From Aphanizomenon flos-aquae FACHB-1287 (lineage in GTDB: Bacteria; Cyanobacteriota; Cyanobacteriia; Cyanobacteriales; Nostocaceae): DNA of 64,000 nt. Positions 19,194-28,602 of this stretch are shown one piece after another (the stretch's first letter is position 1; each line of letters opens with the position of its first letter). The stretch lies in NCBI RefSeq assembly GCF_014698755.1, contig NZ_JACJTO010000007.1, positions 81,631 to 145,630 on the forward strand. The letters are read 5' to 3'. Position numbers and translations under genes: made by a program. The notes beneath the pieces are model-generated. The model ran no database searches, was not told where the DNA came from, and worked only from the letters and a program-made list of their open reading frames with translations.

Positions 19194-22100
19194 ATGCTAC
19201 AGTACCCACTTTATGAACTTCTAGCAACTGTACCAATTTGCTTAGAAACAAAGACTTTAGCAACAGCACTGCACATTTTTACCAAAGAACAGTGCGATCG
19301 CTTAGTAATAGTTAATTCAAAGCAATGTCCCGTTGGTTTGTTGTACTCTGCTCGGTTAGTGCCACAATTATTGGCGACGGCCGCTGGTGACTACCCCTTA
19401 AATTTAGAACAACCACTTTCACAGGTAGAAAAATCCCTAATAGAACCAATACAGACCATTCCAGCCGCAGACAGTCTGGAAAAATTCAGCTTATCTTTAA
19501 AATACCAGAAAACTAAACAACAAAGAAGCTTAAATTGGGTGCTAGTTGACTCAAATGGTAAATATTTGGGAATCCTCGATACTTTACGCCTATTACAATT
19601 ATTAACTGGGGGGAAAATTCCCATTAGTACCACCAGGGAAGAAATAGGTAACAATTGCCAAACTACTGACAAAGCTTTAATACCCCAAGAAAATAGGAAA
19701 CAAGGACAACAACACCAACCGAAAATACACAAATCCATAGTCCATTTATTAGCTAGATTACCCTGGCCAATAATGTTACAAACAAATTATGGTGAAGTAA
19801 TTACGCAAAATCCCGCTTGGTGGCAACAACTAGGAGTATTAAAAGATCCCGAAGGCATTAGGAAACAGGTAGAAACTATACTTACCCCAAAAGATGCTCC
19901 ACAACACCAGAGACAAGGTATTTCACCGACAGGTTTTCCGCCTTACTCACCATCAATTTTACCATTTCTACAAGAATCACCCCTAACTATAAGTAGTGGT
20001 GCTGACCGCTGTATTTTAGATACGCAATTAGATATTTGTACTTGTGTTGTTGAAATTAAAACTGGTCAAGAACGGATTTGGCAGTTTGCAAAAGTCCCTT
20101 TAGATAGTAGTGAATTAAAAATTTGGGCTACGGATTTAGAACCAACACCAAATAGAGAAGAACTATGGCTAATATTAGCCACAGATGTAACAGAACAACA
20201 ACAAATTTATAAAGAATTGGCGGCAAAAAATGCCGATTTAATTCAACTTAATCGCTTAAAAGATGAGTTTTTAGCTTGCATTAGTCATGAATTAAAAACA
20301 CCACTAACGGCAGTTTTGGGACTATCTCGATTACTTGTAGATCAACAGTTAGGACAACTAAATGAGCGTCAAGCCCGCTATGCTGGGTTAATTCATCAAA
20401 GTGGCAGACATTTGATGAGTGTAGTTAATGATATTTTGGATTTGACTCGAATGGAAACGGGACAAATGGAACTCACTTTCACTCCAGTAAACATTCAGTC
20501 AATCTGTGAACGAGCTTTTTCAGATGTTAAAAATATTTATCATCAAACTTACAAAACTAAACAGTTATCGAAATCAGAAAATCAAAATTTATCTAACCAC
20601 CAATTTAGCCTAGTTATTGAACCGGGTTTAGAACAAATGGTAGCAGATGAATTACGTTTGCGGCAAATGTTGGTACATTTACTTGCCAATGCCTTTAAAT
20701 TCACAGAAATATCTGGAGAAATTGGTTTACGGGTAACCCGTTGGGAACGTTGGATTACTTTTACTGTTTGGGATACAGGAATTGGTATTCCTGAACAACA
20801 ACAACATTTAATTTTTCAAAAATTCCAGCAATTAGAAAATCCGCTGACGCGCCAGTTTGAAGGAACGGGTTTAGGATTGGTCTTAACTAGAGCTTTGGCT
20901 CGTTTGCATGGTGGAGATGTGAGTTTCTTGTCTCGTGAAGGTAAAGGTAGTCAGTTTACTTTGCTTTTACCTCCCAGCCCCCCAAAAGCCAGTTTTAGTG
21001 ACTCTGAAGATATAGTCCCAAAAAGGAGGGAAATGGATAATTATGCTGATGATAGTCTCAATAATTCCTCCCAATATCAATCTAATTCTTCCCAAAGATT
21101 GGTGTTAGTAGTAGAAGCAGTAACTCAATATATTGAGGAGTTAACGGAACAACTCAAAGGTTTAAATTATCGTGTGGTTATTGCTAGATCAGGAACAGAA
21201 GCACTAGAAAAAGCTCGACGTTTACAACCAAAGGCGATATTTTTAAATCCTTTATTACCTTTACTTTCTGGTTGGGATGTGATCACTTTACTGAAATCTG
21301 ATGTTTTAACTCGGGACATTCATGTTATTATTACAGCTACAGCAACAGAAAAGGAACAGGCATTTACTAAACAAGCTGATAGTTTTTTAAGTTTACCAAT
21401 CAAGGAACAATCATTGATATCATTGTTAGAAAAAATATCAATAACGACTGAATTTAAGCATTCAGGAATAGAAAATCAGGATATCAATCCGAAGAATATT
21501 TCTCTCCGAATTCTTAGGTTAATAAATCCAGAATTAGAAGCAATTAATCTTTATCCTTCTCTGCGAGAACATAGGGTAATTGAAGTAGATGATTTAGACC
21601 AAGCCGATTTATTAGCGCGAGTCTGGCAGTTTGATGTGATATTATTAGATATGCAAATTTCTACCGCTCGCACTTATCTAGAACAATTAACTAAATATGA
21701 AACATTGACCATGCTACCATTGGTAACTTGTGATGTTGCTACTACTTTGGCTGCTTCCCAAATACCAGGATTATCTGTATTTCCTTGTTTAAGTCCCTTA
21801 ATTCAGGAAAATAATCATCAAAATTATCAACAAGATGCTTTATCATCTGTATTACAAATTGCTGCTGGTATTTGTTGTCCAATAAATATTTTAGTAGTAG
21901 ATATAACTATGTTGAGTAATTTAACCAAAGAAAAACGCCAACCAATCAAAGATTATCAATCAGTTAACAATTCTGTTCTTAATTCTGAAGAAGAGCAAAT
22001 TAATAAGGGATATGAATGGTTTCAAGCTTTAATTCAATATTTACAAACTGCTGGTTTTAGAGCTTCTATTCCTAGTTGTTGGTCGGAAGTTGTTCAACAA

Positions 22101-22397
22101 GTCAATCGTAAAAGTGTTGATTTACTTTTGATTTGCTTACACGAAACGGCAATTAATAAAGAAGTACAAAAAGCTATAGAATCATTGAGTAATATACCCT
22201 TTAAATTACCGCCAATTTTGGTACTTGACCAAAAATTAAATCAACAGAATTATGGAAATCTGGCAAAATCTCGGAAACAAAAATATACCTCCTCTGCAGA
22301 AACTGCGGTTCGAGAAATTGCTACCCAGATATTACCACATTCCATTTCCATGGAAGAACTATTAACTCATATAAATCAAGCTTTGGCTAAAATTTGA
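19194..22397 (+). CDS. Large hybrid sensor histidine kinase with CBS, PAS-like and degenerate receiver domains
   Basis: 1067 residues, cytosolic. In order: two CBS-like repeats (1-150); a PAS-like segment (about 185-345); HisKA with phospho-acceptor H365 in ISHELKTP; HATPase_c (about 470-600) with N box (VHLLANAFKFTE), G1 (DTGIGIP) and G2 (GTGLGL); then a receiver-like domain (about 640-765) in which the acidic pair is replaced (VVEAV) and the phospho-Asp position is Asn (IFLNPLLP), so it probably cannot be phosphorylated. The last 300 residues carry at least one more receiver-like fold (VILLDMQIS). It is divergent from kaiA, a synteny also seen around Anabaena kaiABC, so a clock output or input role is possible but unproven. 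It is not SasA, which has a KaiB-like sensor. Confidence 0.88.
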   Translation: MLQYPLYELLATVPICLETKTLATALHIFTKEQCDRLVIVNSKQCPVGLLYSARLVPQLLATAAGDYPLNLEQPLSQVEKSLIEPIQTIPAADSLEKFSLSLKYQKTKQQRSLNWVLVDSNGKYLGILDTLRLLQLLTGGKIPISTTREEIGNNCQTTDKALIPQENRKQGQQHQPKIHKSIVHLLARLPWPIMLQTNYGEVITQNPAWWQQLGVLKDPEGIRKQVETILTPKDAPQHQRQGISPTGFPPYSPSILPFLQESPLTISSGADRCILDTQLDICTCVVEIKTGQERIWQFAKVPLDSSELKIWATDLEPTPNREELWLILATDVTEQQQIYKELAAKNADLIQLNRLKDEFLACISHELKTPLTAVLGLSRLLVDQQLGQLNERQARYAGLIHQSGRHLMSVVNDILDLTRMETGQMELTFTPVNIQSICERAFSDVKNIYHQTYKTKQLSKSENQNLSNHQFSLVIEPGLEQMVADELRLRQMLVHLLANAFKFTEISGEIGLRVTRWERWITFTVWDTGIGIPEQQQHLIFQKFQQLENPLTRQFEGTGLGLVLTRALARLHGGDVSFLSREGKGSQFTLLLPPSPPKASFSDSEDIVPKRREMDNYADDSLNNSSQYQSNSSQRLVLVVEAVTQYIEELTEQLKGLNYRVVIARSGTEALEKARRLQPKAIFLNPLLPLLSGWDVITLLKSDVLTRDIHVIITATATEKEQAFTKQADSFLSLPIKEQSLISLLEKISITTEFKHSGIENQDINPKNISLRILRLINPELEAINLYPSLREHRVIEVDDLDQADLLARVWQFDVILLDMQISTARTYLEQLTKYETLTMLPLVTCDVATTLAASQIPGLSVFPCLSPLIQENNHQNYQQDALSSVLQIAAGICCPINILVVDITMLSNLTKEKRQPIKDYQSVNNSVLNSEEEQINKGYEWFQALIQYLQTAGFRASIPSCWSEVVQQVNRKSVDLLLICLHETAINKEVQKAIESLSNIPFKLPPILVLDQKLNQQNYGNLAKSRKQKYTSSAETAVREIATQILPHSISMEELLTHINQALAKI

Positions 22398-22402
22398 TTT
22401 AT

Positions 22403-24235
22403 TTAAGACAAGTTGAAATTTTCCTGTTTAGCTGTTTTCAAAGGAATGCGAATAAGACGATAAGCACCTTTGGTAGCTAGATTTTTATAACTATCAGGTG
22501 ATAAATTCATTTCTCGAAATTTTCCCTCTTCAAGTAGGATTAATAATGATGGTGGTTTAGTTTTTTGGGATGCTTGCTTTTGAATATATTCTAGAGCTTG
22601 TTGGGAAAATTTGATGTAATTAACATTCTGCTGGCTGTAGAAAGTCACGGTAGGTTTTTTAAAACCTACCATAATTAATTCTTCATTGGCTTGTTTTGAT
22701 TCAACAATTAGGGCTGATAATTCTCTCAGAGGCAGTTGACGCTGTTGGTCCATGATTAAAACAGCAGGTATTAAAGCAATAGTAAGAAAGGCTATAAATC
22801 CTACCAAATTAATGATGATGATCTGTCGGTAACAGTGTTTTAATATGAGAATAGCTAAGGTAACTGTAGATAATAACCAAATTATTCCCCCAGCTTTGAG
22901 TATGCCTGATTTCTCCATTTGTACGTATAATTCAGGAGCAGCAGGATCAGACCCTGCAATTTGGGTAAGGTTGAATAGGGCAATGGCAATAATAGTCAAA
23001 AAGACTACGTTTATCCAAGCACTGATACGTAAAGATTTAAGAGGAATTGGGGTGAAAGTAGGGAAAAGATCACTCCAGAATAATGCCACAAGTATGGCCG
23101 CGGCTGGCATTAAAGGTAATACATAACTGGGTAACTTGGTAACGGAAATTGTGAAAAAGGCAAATACACCCAGAAACCATAAACAGGCAAATAAACCTAA
23201 CTGTTGCGAACGTTCTTGTTTTAACCAGTGCGATCGCTGCCAAAATTTTACTCTAGCTAGGGACGCAGGGATGTATACTGCATAAGGGGCAAAGCCCAGC
23301 AATACGACTAAAAAGTAAAAATACCAGGGGGCTGAGTGACCATTCACAACTTCGGTAAACCGTTCTAAATTGTGATAAACAAAAAAGGCGTTAATAAAAT
23401 TCCAGCCATTGCGCCAAGTTACCAAAATATACCAAGGAAGTGATAACCCTAAAACTATGCCCATACCCAAAATTGGGCGCATTTCCCGCCAAAGTTCCCA
23501 AAATTTCCCCACATACAAGGCAAAGGCAATCATAATTAATCCTGGTAAGACAATGCCTACGGGACCTTTAGTTAATATTGCCCCAGCAATTAAAACATAA
23601 CAAGCTAGATACCATTGATTAGGAAGTCGCCAATTAGCAATGAAGATGGAAGTGTTATTATGAGCATATCCTAGGAAAAAACATAATAAGCTTGAACCTA
23701 TACAGCCGGTGAGTAACATATCAGAAACCCCGGTTCTTCCCCAAGCAATCATTTCCGGGTTGAGTGCCATTAAAGCCGCAGCTATAGCCGCTGTCAAGTA
23801 ACGTCTGGGTAAGTTGCTAACTTGTTCTAATTCGTCTTTTTTGGCAAAATACCATTGCACAGTATAAAACGCCAAGGCAATTACACTCATTGCGGCTAAT
23901 ACTGAGGGGATACGGGCGGACCATTCATTCACCCCCATAATAGAGTAAGCGATGGCTTGACACCAATAAATCAAAGCAGGTTTATCAAAGCGAGTTTCAC
24001 CATTAAAAAACGGCGTAATCCAATCACCAGTAACTAGCATTTGTCGGGAAGCTTCCGCAAAAAGTGGCTCAGTTTCATCAATTAAGCCCACATTGCCCAA
24101 ATTCCAGCCAAAGGCTATCCCACCAATCACCAATAACCACAGGGACGAAACAGCTACAGCCAGGACTGGGCGCTGTTCTAAATTATTGAACCACTGATCA
24201 AGAATTTGCCGAGGAACACTAAATTTTATACTCAT
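22403..24235 (-). CDS. GT39-family integral membrane glycosyltransferase (ArnT/PMT-like)
   Basis: 610 residues with about 10-12 hydrophobic helices. The N-terminal periplasmic-loop motif with the DE pair (LIDETEPLFAEASRQML) and the KPALIYW motif are typical of the C-type GT39/ArnT superfamily, which transfers sugars from polyprenyl-phosphate donors to lipids or proteins. A C-terminal soluble domain (about 500-600) follows the helices. Acceptor and sugar are unknown. Ends only a few bases from the histidine kinase 3' end (convergent). Confidence 0.88.
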   Translation of the reverse strand: MSIKFSVPRQILDQWFNNLEQRPVLAVAVSSLWLLVIGGIAFGWNLGNVGLIDETEPLFAEASRQMLVTGDWITPFFNGETRFDKPALIYWCQAIAYSIMGVNEWSARIPSVLAAMSVIALAFYTVQWYFAKKDELEQVSNLPRRYLTAAIAAALMALNPEMIAWGRTGVSDMLLTGCIGSSLLCFFLGYAHNNTSIFIANWRLPNQWYLACYVLIAGAILTKGPVGIVLPGLIMIAFALYVGKFWELWREMRPILGMGIVLGLSLPWYILVTWRNGWNFINAFFVYHNLERFTEVVNGHSAPWYFYFLVVLLGFAPYAVYIPASLARVKFWQRSHWLKQERSQQLGLFACLWFLGVFAFFTISVTKLPSYVLPLMPAAAILVALFWSDLFPTFTPIPLKSLRISAWINVVFLTIIAIALFNLTQIAGSDPAAPELYVQMEKSGILKAGGIIWLLSTVTLAILILKHCYRQIIIINLVGFIAFLTIALIPAVLIMDQQRQLPLRELSALIVESKQANEELIMVGFKKPTVTFYSQQNVNYIKFSQQALEYIQKQASQKTKPPSLLILLEEGKFREMNLSPDSYKNLATKGAYRLIRIPLKTAKQENFNLS

Positions 24236-24307
24236 GAATTCATACTTCCAGACTGGGAAATCCTGTCCTGCCCATAGACAATAAACAGTTTACAAGGGAA
24301 TAACCTA

Positions 24308-24910
24308 TCACCTATCTTGTAACACCAATTGCCATTCTTGAGTTTGAGGATTCCATTCAGGGGAGGACGTTTCTCCTACAACATAGGGACCCCAATAGCG
24401 TCGAGAACCATCTTGGGCAAAGGCCACTAAAATATCACCTTTCTTTAGTCTTAAATTAGCTTGAGGTAAAGATAAGACTAGCCCCCTCTCGTTGCCTTCT
24501 TGGGGAGCGAAATCCCAATGGGCTGGAATACTAGATTTATTTTTATTGACAGTGGCACTTTTTGAAGATGATTGTCTGGCTAATAATGCTAGACGGACAG
24601 GTTGTGTAGTTTTGTTGCTCATGCGAAGTGAGCCAGCGACCTTGGGTTTACTATCTGAATTAACCTGATAGTCTACAACTGTGGGCTGATTTTTCTGTGA
24701 ACTTGATTCTACTGACGCATTTCTTGTACTATCTAAGTTAATTTGATCTCTATTTTCGCCAGTATTGGTGATCATCTGTCCAGTTGTTTCTGGATTTTTA
24801 GGCTCAAAAGATATTCTCATATCTAAGCATCCTGTGATGATCCCCATAAATCCCAAAGTCCAAAAAGCGATAATGAAGTGACGAGACGGATACAGAAGGT
24901 TTTTCATCAT
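24308..24910 (-). CDS. Predicted lipoprotein, unknown function
   Basis: 200 residues (or 199 from the second Met). A signal sequence ends in a lipobox ITGC with C28 as lipidation site. The middle (30-130) is Ser/Asn/Lys-rich and likely disordered; the C-terminal 70 residues (DFAPQEGNERGLVLSLPQANLRL ending in WQLVLQDR, given in part) look like a small beta-rich domain. I do not know the family. Same strand as the GT39 gene, 73 bp upstream of it, possibly cotranscribed. Confidence 0.75.
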   Translation of the reverse strand: MMKNLLYPSRHFIIAFWTLGFMGIITGCLDMRISFEPKNPETTGQMITNTGENRDQINLDSTRNASVESSSQKNQPTVVDYQVNSDSKPKVAGSLRMSNKTTQPVRLALLARQSSSKSATVNKNKSSIPAHWDFAPQEGNERGLVLSLPQANLRLKKGDILVAFAQDGSRRYWGPYVVGETSSPEWNPQTQEWQLVLQDR

Positions 24911-25060
24911 GATATAGATTTAGAAATAAGATTTTTTGTAGACAAACTCAATGATTTTCCAGGAAATTAGAGTAATTTACTGAGATTTTATAACAGTAAA
25001 TTATCTAGGTTCACAAAATTAAACTGATTTTTTCTCCCCCGCTTTTTGTTCTCTGTCACT

Positions 25061-25393
25061 ATGCAGAATACTCGTCTGAACAAGTTGTTAGTCACAATTT
25101 ATAGAAGCTTGAGCGAATGGTTTCTTAATCCTTGGCGGCGCTTATCCCTAATACTAATTAGTTTTTTGTTTGGCTTTTTTTTGGGGTCTGCAGTATCAAC
25201 AACTGCTGGACAAAAGGCAGAATTAGACATTGTGGTGGCTGGATTTTTGGTTTTACTAACTGAAATTACTAGTAGGATATTTTACAGCCGCAGATTCTTC
25301 GCTTACCAAGTATTTTGGGTGGAAATACTTAATTGTCTCAAGGTTGGTTTTATCTATAGTCTCTTTCTAGAAGCTTTGAAGCTGGGTTCTTGA
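25061..25393 (+). CDS. ycf20: Ycf20-family membrane protein (DUF565)
   Basis: 110 residues from the ATG at 25061 (MQNTRLNKLL); a TTG five codons upstream is unlikely. The family marks are the NPWRRLSLILISFLFGFFLG segment opening the first helix, then two more hydrophobic segments. Ycf20 proteins occur in cyanobacteria and algal plastids and affect non-photochemical quenching in algae; the biochemical role is unknown. Four bases before the glycerate kinase start, so cotranscribed. Confidence 0.88.
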   Translation: MQNTRLNKLLVTIYRSLSEWFLNPWRRLSLILISFLFGFFLGSAVSTTAGQKAELDIVVAGFLVLLTEITSRIFYSRRFFAYQVFWVEILNCLKVGFIYSLFLEALKLGS

Positions 25394-25397
25394 TTTT

Positions 25398-26438
25398 ATG
25401 AGTAATGAATGGCTAGGTAAAATTTTGACAACGGACACATCTTGGCAAGTATTAGCACAAGCCTCAGCCTTGGCAAATCCAATACAGGCTAAGGTGTTTA
25501 ATATTACTTCTGATAATGTGGTTGAACGTATACAAGGAAGGGGGGATTTACTGAAGTTAGTTTTCCCTGATTTTAGCCAATTTTGTCAAATTACCCTAAA
25601 AACTGAACCCCAAGCCCTGTTAAGGCCATTGTGGGATTTATGGCTACCTTTGGGAGTCCAAATTGCCACAAAACATAAACTGCTAGGTAAACCTTTTGTC
25701 CAGGGGATTTTAGGCTCACAAGGAACTGGTAAAACTACCATCTGCAAAATACTGGGTTTGATTCTCCAGCAGTTGGGATACCGGACTTTAAGTTTGTCTT
25801 TGGATGACTTATACAAAACCTATAATGACCGCTTGGCTTTAACACAGCAAGACTCCCGTTTGCTTTGGCGTGGTCCGCCGGGAACCCACGATATTCACCT
25901 AGCTCTAAGTGTACTCGATCAGGTTGCTCAAGGCAATAGTCCTGTCATAGTTCCTAGATTTGATAAATCTGCTTATGGGGGTGCTGGCGATCGCACTACT
26001 CCTGAATATATCACAAATTCTGTGGATATTGTTCTGTTTGAAGGTTGGTTTGTGGGTGTGAAACCAATTCACCCCAGAGCGTTTTTAACTGCACCACCAC
26101 CGATTATTACAGATGCAGATAGACAATTTGCCGCTGATATGAATGCTCAACTTAAAAATTATTTACCACTTTGGGAAAGATTGAATAGTTTAATAGTTCT
26201 TTATCCCACAGATTATCGTTATTCTTTAGTATGGCGAAAACAAGCGGAAAAAGAAATGATTACTACTGGTAAATCAGGTATGAATGAATTAGAAATAGAG
26301 GAATTTGTGAATTATTTTTGGCGTTCTTTACATCCAGAATTATTTATTGATCCTTTAATTCAATCATCATCTGTTGATTTAGTAATTGAAATTAATGCTG
26401 ATCATAGTTTTGGTAAGTTTAGATCCCCGACTTTTTGA
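25398..26438 (+). CDS. D-glycerate 3-kinase (photorespiratory, plant-type)
   Basis: 346 residues. P-loop GSQGTGKTT at about 106-114 and an LSLDDLY segment typical of the phosphoribulokinase/uridine-kinase-like GLYK family, which phosphorylates glycerate to 3-phosphoglycerate, the last step of the photorespiratory cycle. RFDKSAYGGAGDR and FEGWFVG are family motifs. The last residues (about FRSPTF) are encoded within a half copy of the AGATCCCCGACTTTTT repeat, so the native C-terminus may have been replaced by repeat sequence. Cotranscribed with ycf20. Confidence 0.92.
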   Translation: MSNEWLGKILTTDTSWQVLAQASALANPIQAKVFNITSDNVVERIQGRGDLLKLVFPDFSQFCQITLKTEPQALLRPLWDLWLPLGVQIATKHKLLGKPFVQGILGSQGTGKTTICKILGLILQQLGYRTLSLSLDDLYKTYNDRLALTQQDSRLLWRGPPGTHDIHLALSVLDQVAQGNSPVIVPRFDKSAYGGAGDRTTPEYITNSVDIVLFEGWFVGVKPIHPRAFLTAPPPIITDADRQFAADMNAQLKNYLPLWERLNSLIVLYPTDYRYSLVWRKQAEKEMITTGKSGMNELEIEEFVNYFWRSLHPELFIDPLIQSSSVDLVIEINADHSFGKFRSPTF

Positions 26439-26584
26439 AATGAACCACTCCAGGCACAGAGATCACGGAGGTAGAGAAAGGAGATATTTACACTTTTATT
26501 ATCAATCTGCTGGTATGTACTTGAATGGATAAATTTTAGCCCCCTCCTCTCTTGTGGGGTGGGGGTTGGGGTGGGTTTCTTGTA

Positions 26585-28042
26585 TTATTTCCCTGTCTGT
26601 AGTGTTTCCACTAAATCATAAAAAGGTTGCCAATTATCATCCTCGGTGATTCGTTCCCAAACTGACTCAATTACAGGTCTTAATAATGCTGTTTTTGGAT
26701 TAGTTTCGGTTAAAGTTTTACTAATTTTATCCATTTGATCAAGATCAAAATGATTGAGGATTTGATGATAAAGGAAACACCAATTATCAAAAGTTGCTGA
26801 TTTTCCTAATGGGGGGATAATATCTGAACCATTCATTACTAAAGCTGGATCATCTCGCCATTTATGAGAAAAGGTAGTAGCTATATCAGCAAAGAATTGA
26901 TGATAACCAATTTGACTATCATGTAAAAAGGTGATAGTTAACCGCAACAATTCGTCAGCTTCTTCTAATTGTAAATCTGCAAAACCCAATTTTTTCAACA
27001 TTAAAGACCGATATTCCGCTTGATAATATTCAGCAAATTTAGATAAACCAGTGTCTAAATCATTTTGAGGAATTATTGCTTTTAACGGTTCTTGTAAAAG
27101 TTCTAAATTCAGTTTGCAAATTCCTGGTTGCTGACTGTAACAATAACGTCTATAATAATCAAAATATGCTGCGGTAAATTGCAAATCGTAGGTAGGAATA
27201 AAAGCATAGGGTCCATAATCAAAACTTTCCCCGGTAATTGACATATTGTCAGTATTCAACACTGCATGACAAAAACCCGCTGCCATCCATTGGGCTACTA
27301 ATTCGGCGACTCGCTGCACTAATTCGGCGTAAAACAAAGCGTATTTTTCATTTTCAGCTTGTAAATGTGGGTAGTATTGCTCAATTACATGATTTAATAG
27401 TTTTTGCGTTAAATCAGGTCGTTGGAAATAGTTTAATCGTTCAAAAGTACCAAAACGAATATGGGATTTACTCATGCGAATCATTACAGAAGAACGAGTT
27501 GGCGAGGGTTCATCACCGCGCCATAAGCCCAAGCCTGTTTCAATCATGCTTAAACAACGAGAAGTACGAACGCCTAAACCATGAAGTGCTTCAGCGGCTA
27601 GAACTTCCCGTACTCCTCCCTTAAGTGTTAACATACCGTCACCACCGCGAGAGTAGGGGGTTCTCCCAGAGCCTTTTGTGCCAAAATCGTATAATTCGCC
27701 GTCAATACCCCGTACTTGTCCATAAAGAAAGCCTCTACCGTCACCTAATTGGGGGTTATATTGTCCAAATTGATAACCGTGATAACGTAGAGCTAATAGG
27801 GGTTCTCTGTACTCAAATTTACCAAAAGCGTTAATAAAATCTTCGTCTTTTACGGACTGAGGATCAAGTCCTAAGCGTGGTAATATTGCATTATTGCGCC
27901 AACGTAAGATATGTTGAGGAAATTCCTCAGCTACGACTTTATCATAGTAGTCATCACCTAAAGATTCTAGGGCTGATTCATAGTTGAGGGTAAGTAAAGG
28001 ATTGGTGGAATGGGTATGATTGGGAGTTTCATCCAGAGTCAT
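26585..28042 (-). CDS. selO: Protein adenylyltransferase SelO (YdiU/UPF0061)
   Basis: 485 residues, pseudokinase fold that transfers AMP from ATP to Ser/Thr/Tyr of target proteins, with a redox-homeostasis role in E. coli. Characteristic motifs: [47 protein letters not shown], and [10 protein letters not shown] with the metal-binding Asn/Asp. The stop is an ordinary TAA after TGK, with no TGA near the end, so it is a non-selenoprotein form. Monocistronic. Confidence 0.93.
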   Translation of the reverse strand: MTLDETPNHTHSTNPLLTLNYESALESLGDDYYDKVVAEEFPQHILRWRNNAILPRLGLDPQSVKDEDFINAFGKFEYREPLLALRYHGYQFGQYNPQLGDGRGFLYGQVRGIDGELYDFGTKGSGRTPYSRGGDGMLTLKGGVREVLAAEALHGLGVRTSRCLSMIETGLGLWRGDEPSPTRSSVMIRMSKSHIRFGTFERLNYFQRPDLTQKLLNHVIEQYYPHLQAENEKYALFYAELVQRVAELVAQWMAAGFCHAVLNTDNMSITGESFDYGPYAFIPTYDLQFTAAYFDYYRRYCYSQQPGICKLNLELLQEPLKAIIPQNDLDTGLSKFAEYYQAEYRSLMLKKLGFADLQLEEADELLRLTITFLHDSQIGYHQFFADIATTFSHKWRDDPALVMNGSDIIPPLGKSATFDNWCFLYHQILNHFDLDQMDKISKTLTETNPKTALLRPVIESVWERITEDDNWQPFYDLVETLQTGK

Positions 28043-28120
28043 TATAATTAGGCTTAATTGATATTTCTTTAATGATAGACAAAAAAGCGTAATTTTGATT
28101 CAAATGCTATTCAAGGATAA

Positions 28121-28288
28121 AATACCCCATTTAAGCTGGCTGGTAAAGTATTTAATATCCAAGACTTTTTTGTTTTAAAAGGTAATGTTAATTTAAAAAC
28201 TCAAAAACTCTGGGAAAAAGATATTCCTGGAAACATTGAAGAAGCTAATCAAAATTTGCCTGGTATAGCTAAGAAAATTCGTCGTTAA
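28121..28288 (+). pseudogene. Possible gene remnant, unidentified
   Basis: An open stretch of 55 codons without an ATG (KLAGKVFNIQDFFVLKGN ... NLPGIAKKIRR) between selO and the FHA-kinase gene. The composition looks protein-like and it ends in a TAA at 28286. No family recognised. It is the only coding-like signal in the 560-bp gene-free stretch 28043-28602. Confidence 0.3.
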
Positions 28289-28602
28289 GAGGTTATTTGA
28301 AAGGTATTAAATTAAACCGATAATCTTCAGAAACCTCACCCCCCTTTTCTGTTAGGGACTGGGGCTTCAAAGCATCTCCCGGACGCGGGAGAGGTTCACC
28401 AAAGGGGTTAAAAGTCCATTAAAACCAAAAATTTAACTTTAATTTATACATCTGAAGATATCTAATAAGTTATTTAAATCATTCTTCAACAAAAAACACT
28501 AGTACCCTATATTCTCATAATCTATTTACAAACCTGTTATAATGTGAAGAACAACTTAAACAGTAATGTGCCAGTTAACAGTTGAATTATTAGTTATTAA
28601 AA

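Noticed and set aside
26585..26620. Selenocysteine in SelO
   Set aside because: The gene ends in TAA and no in-frame TGA occurs near the C-terminus; bacterial SelO normally lacks Sec.
28104..28170. ATG-started frame near the remnant at 28121
   Set aside because: Stops soon and is in a different frame from the protein-like stretch; no support.
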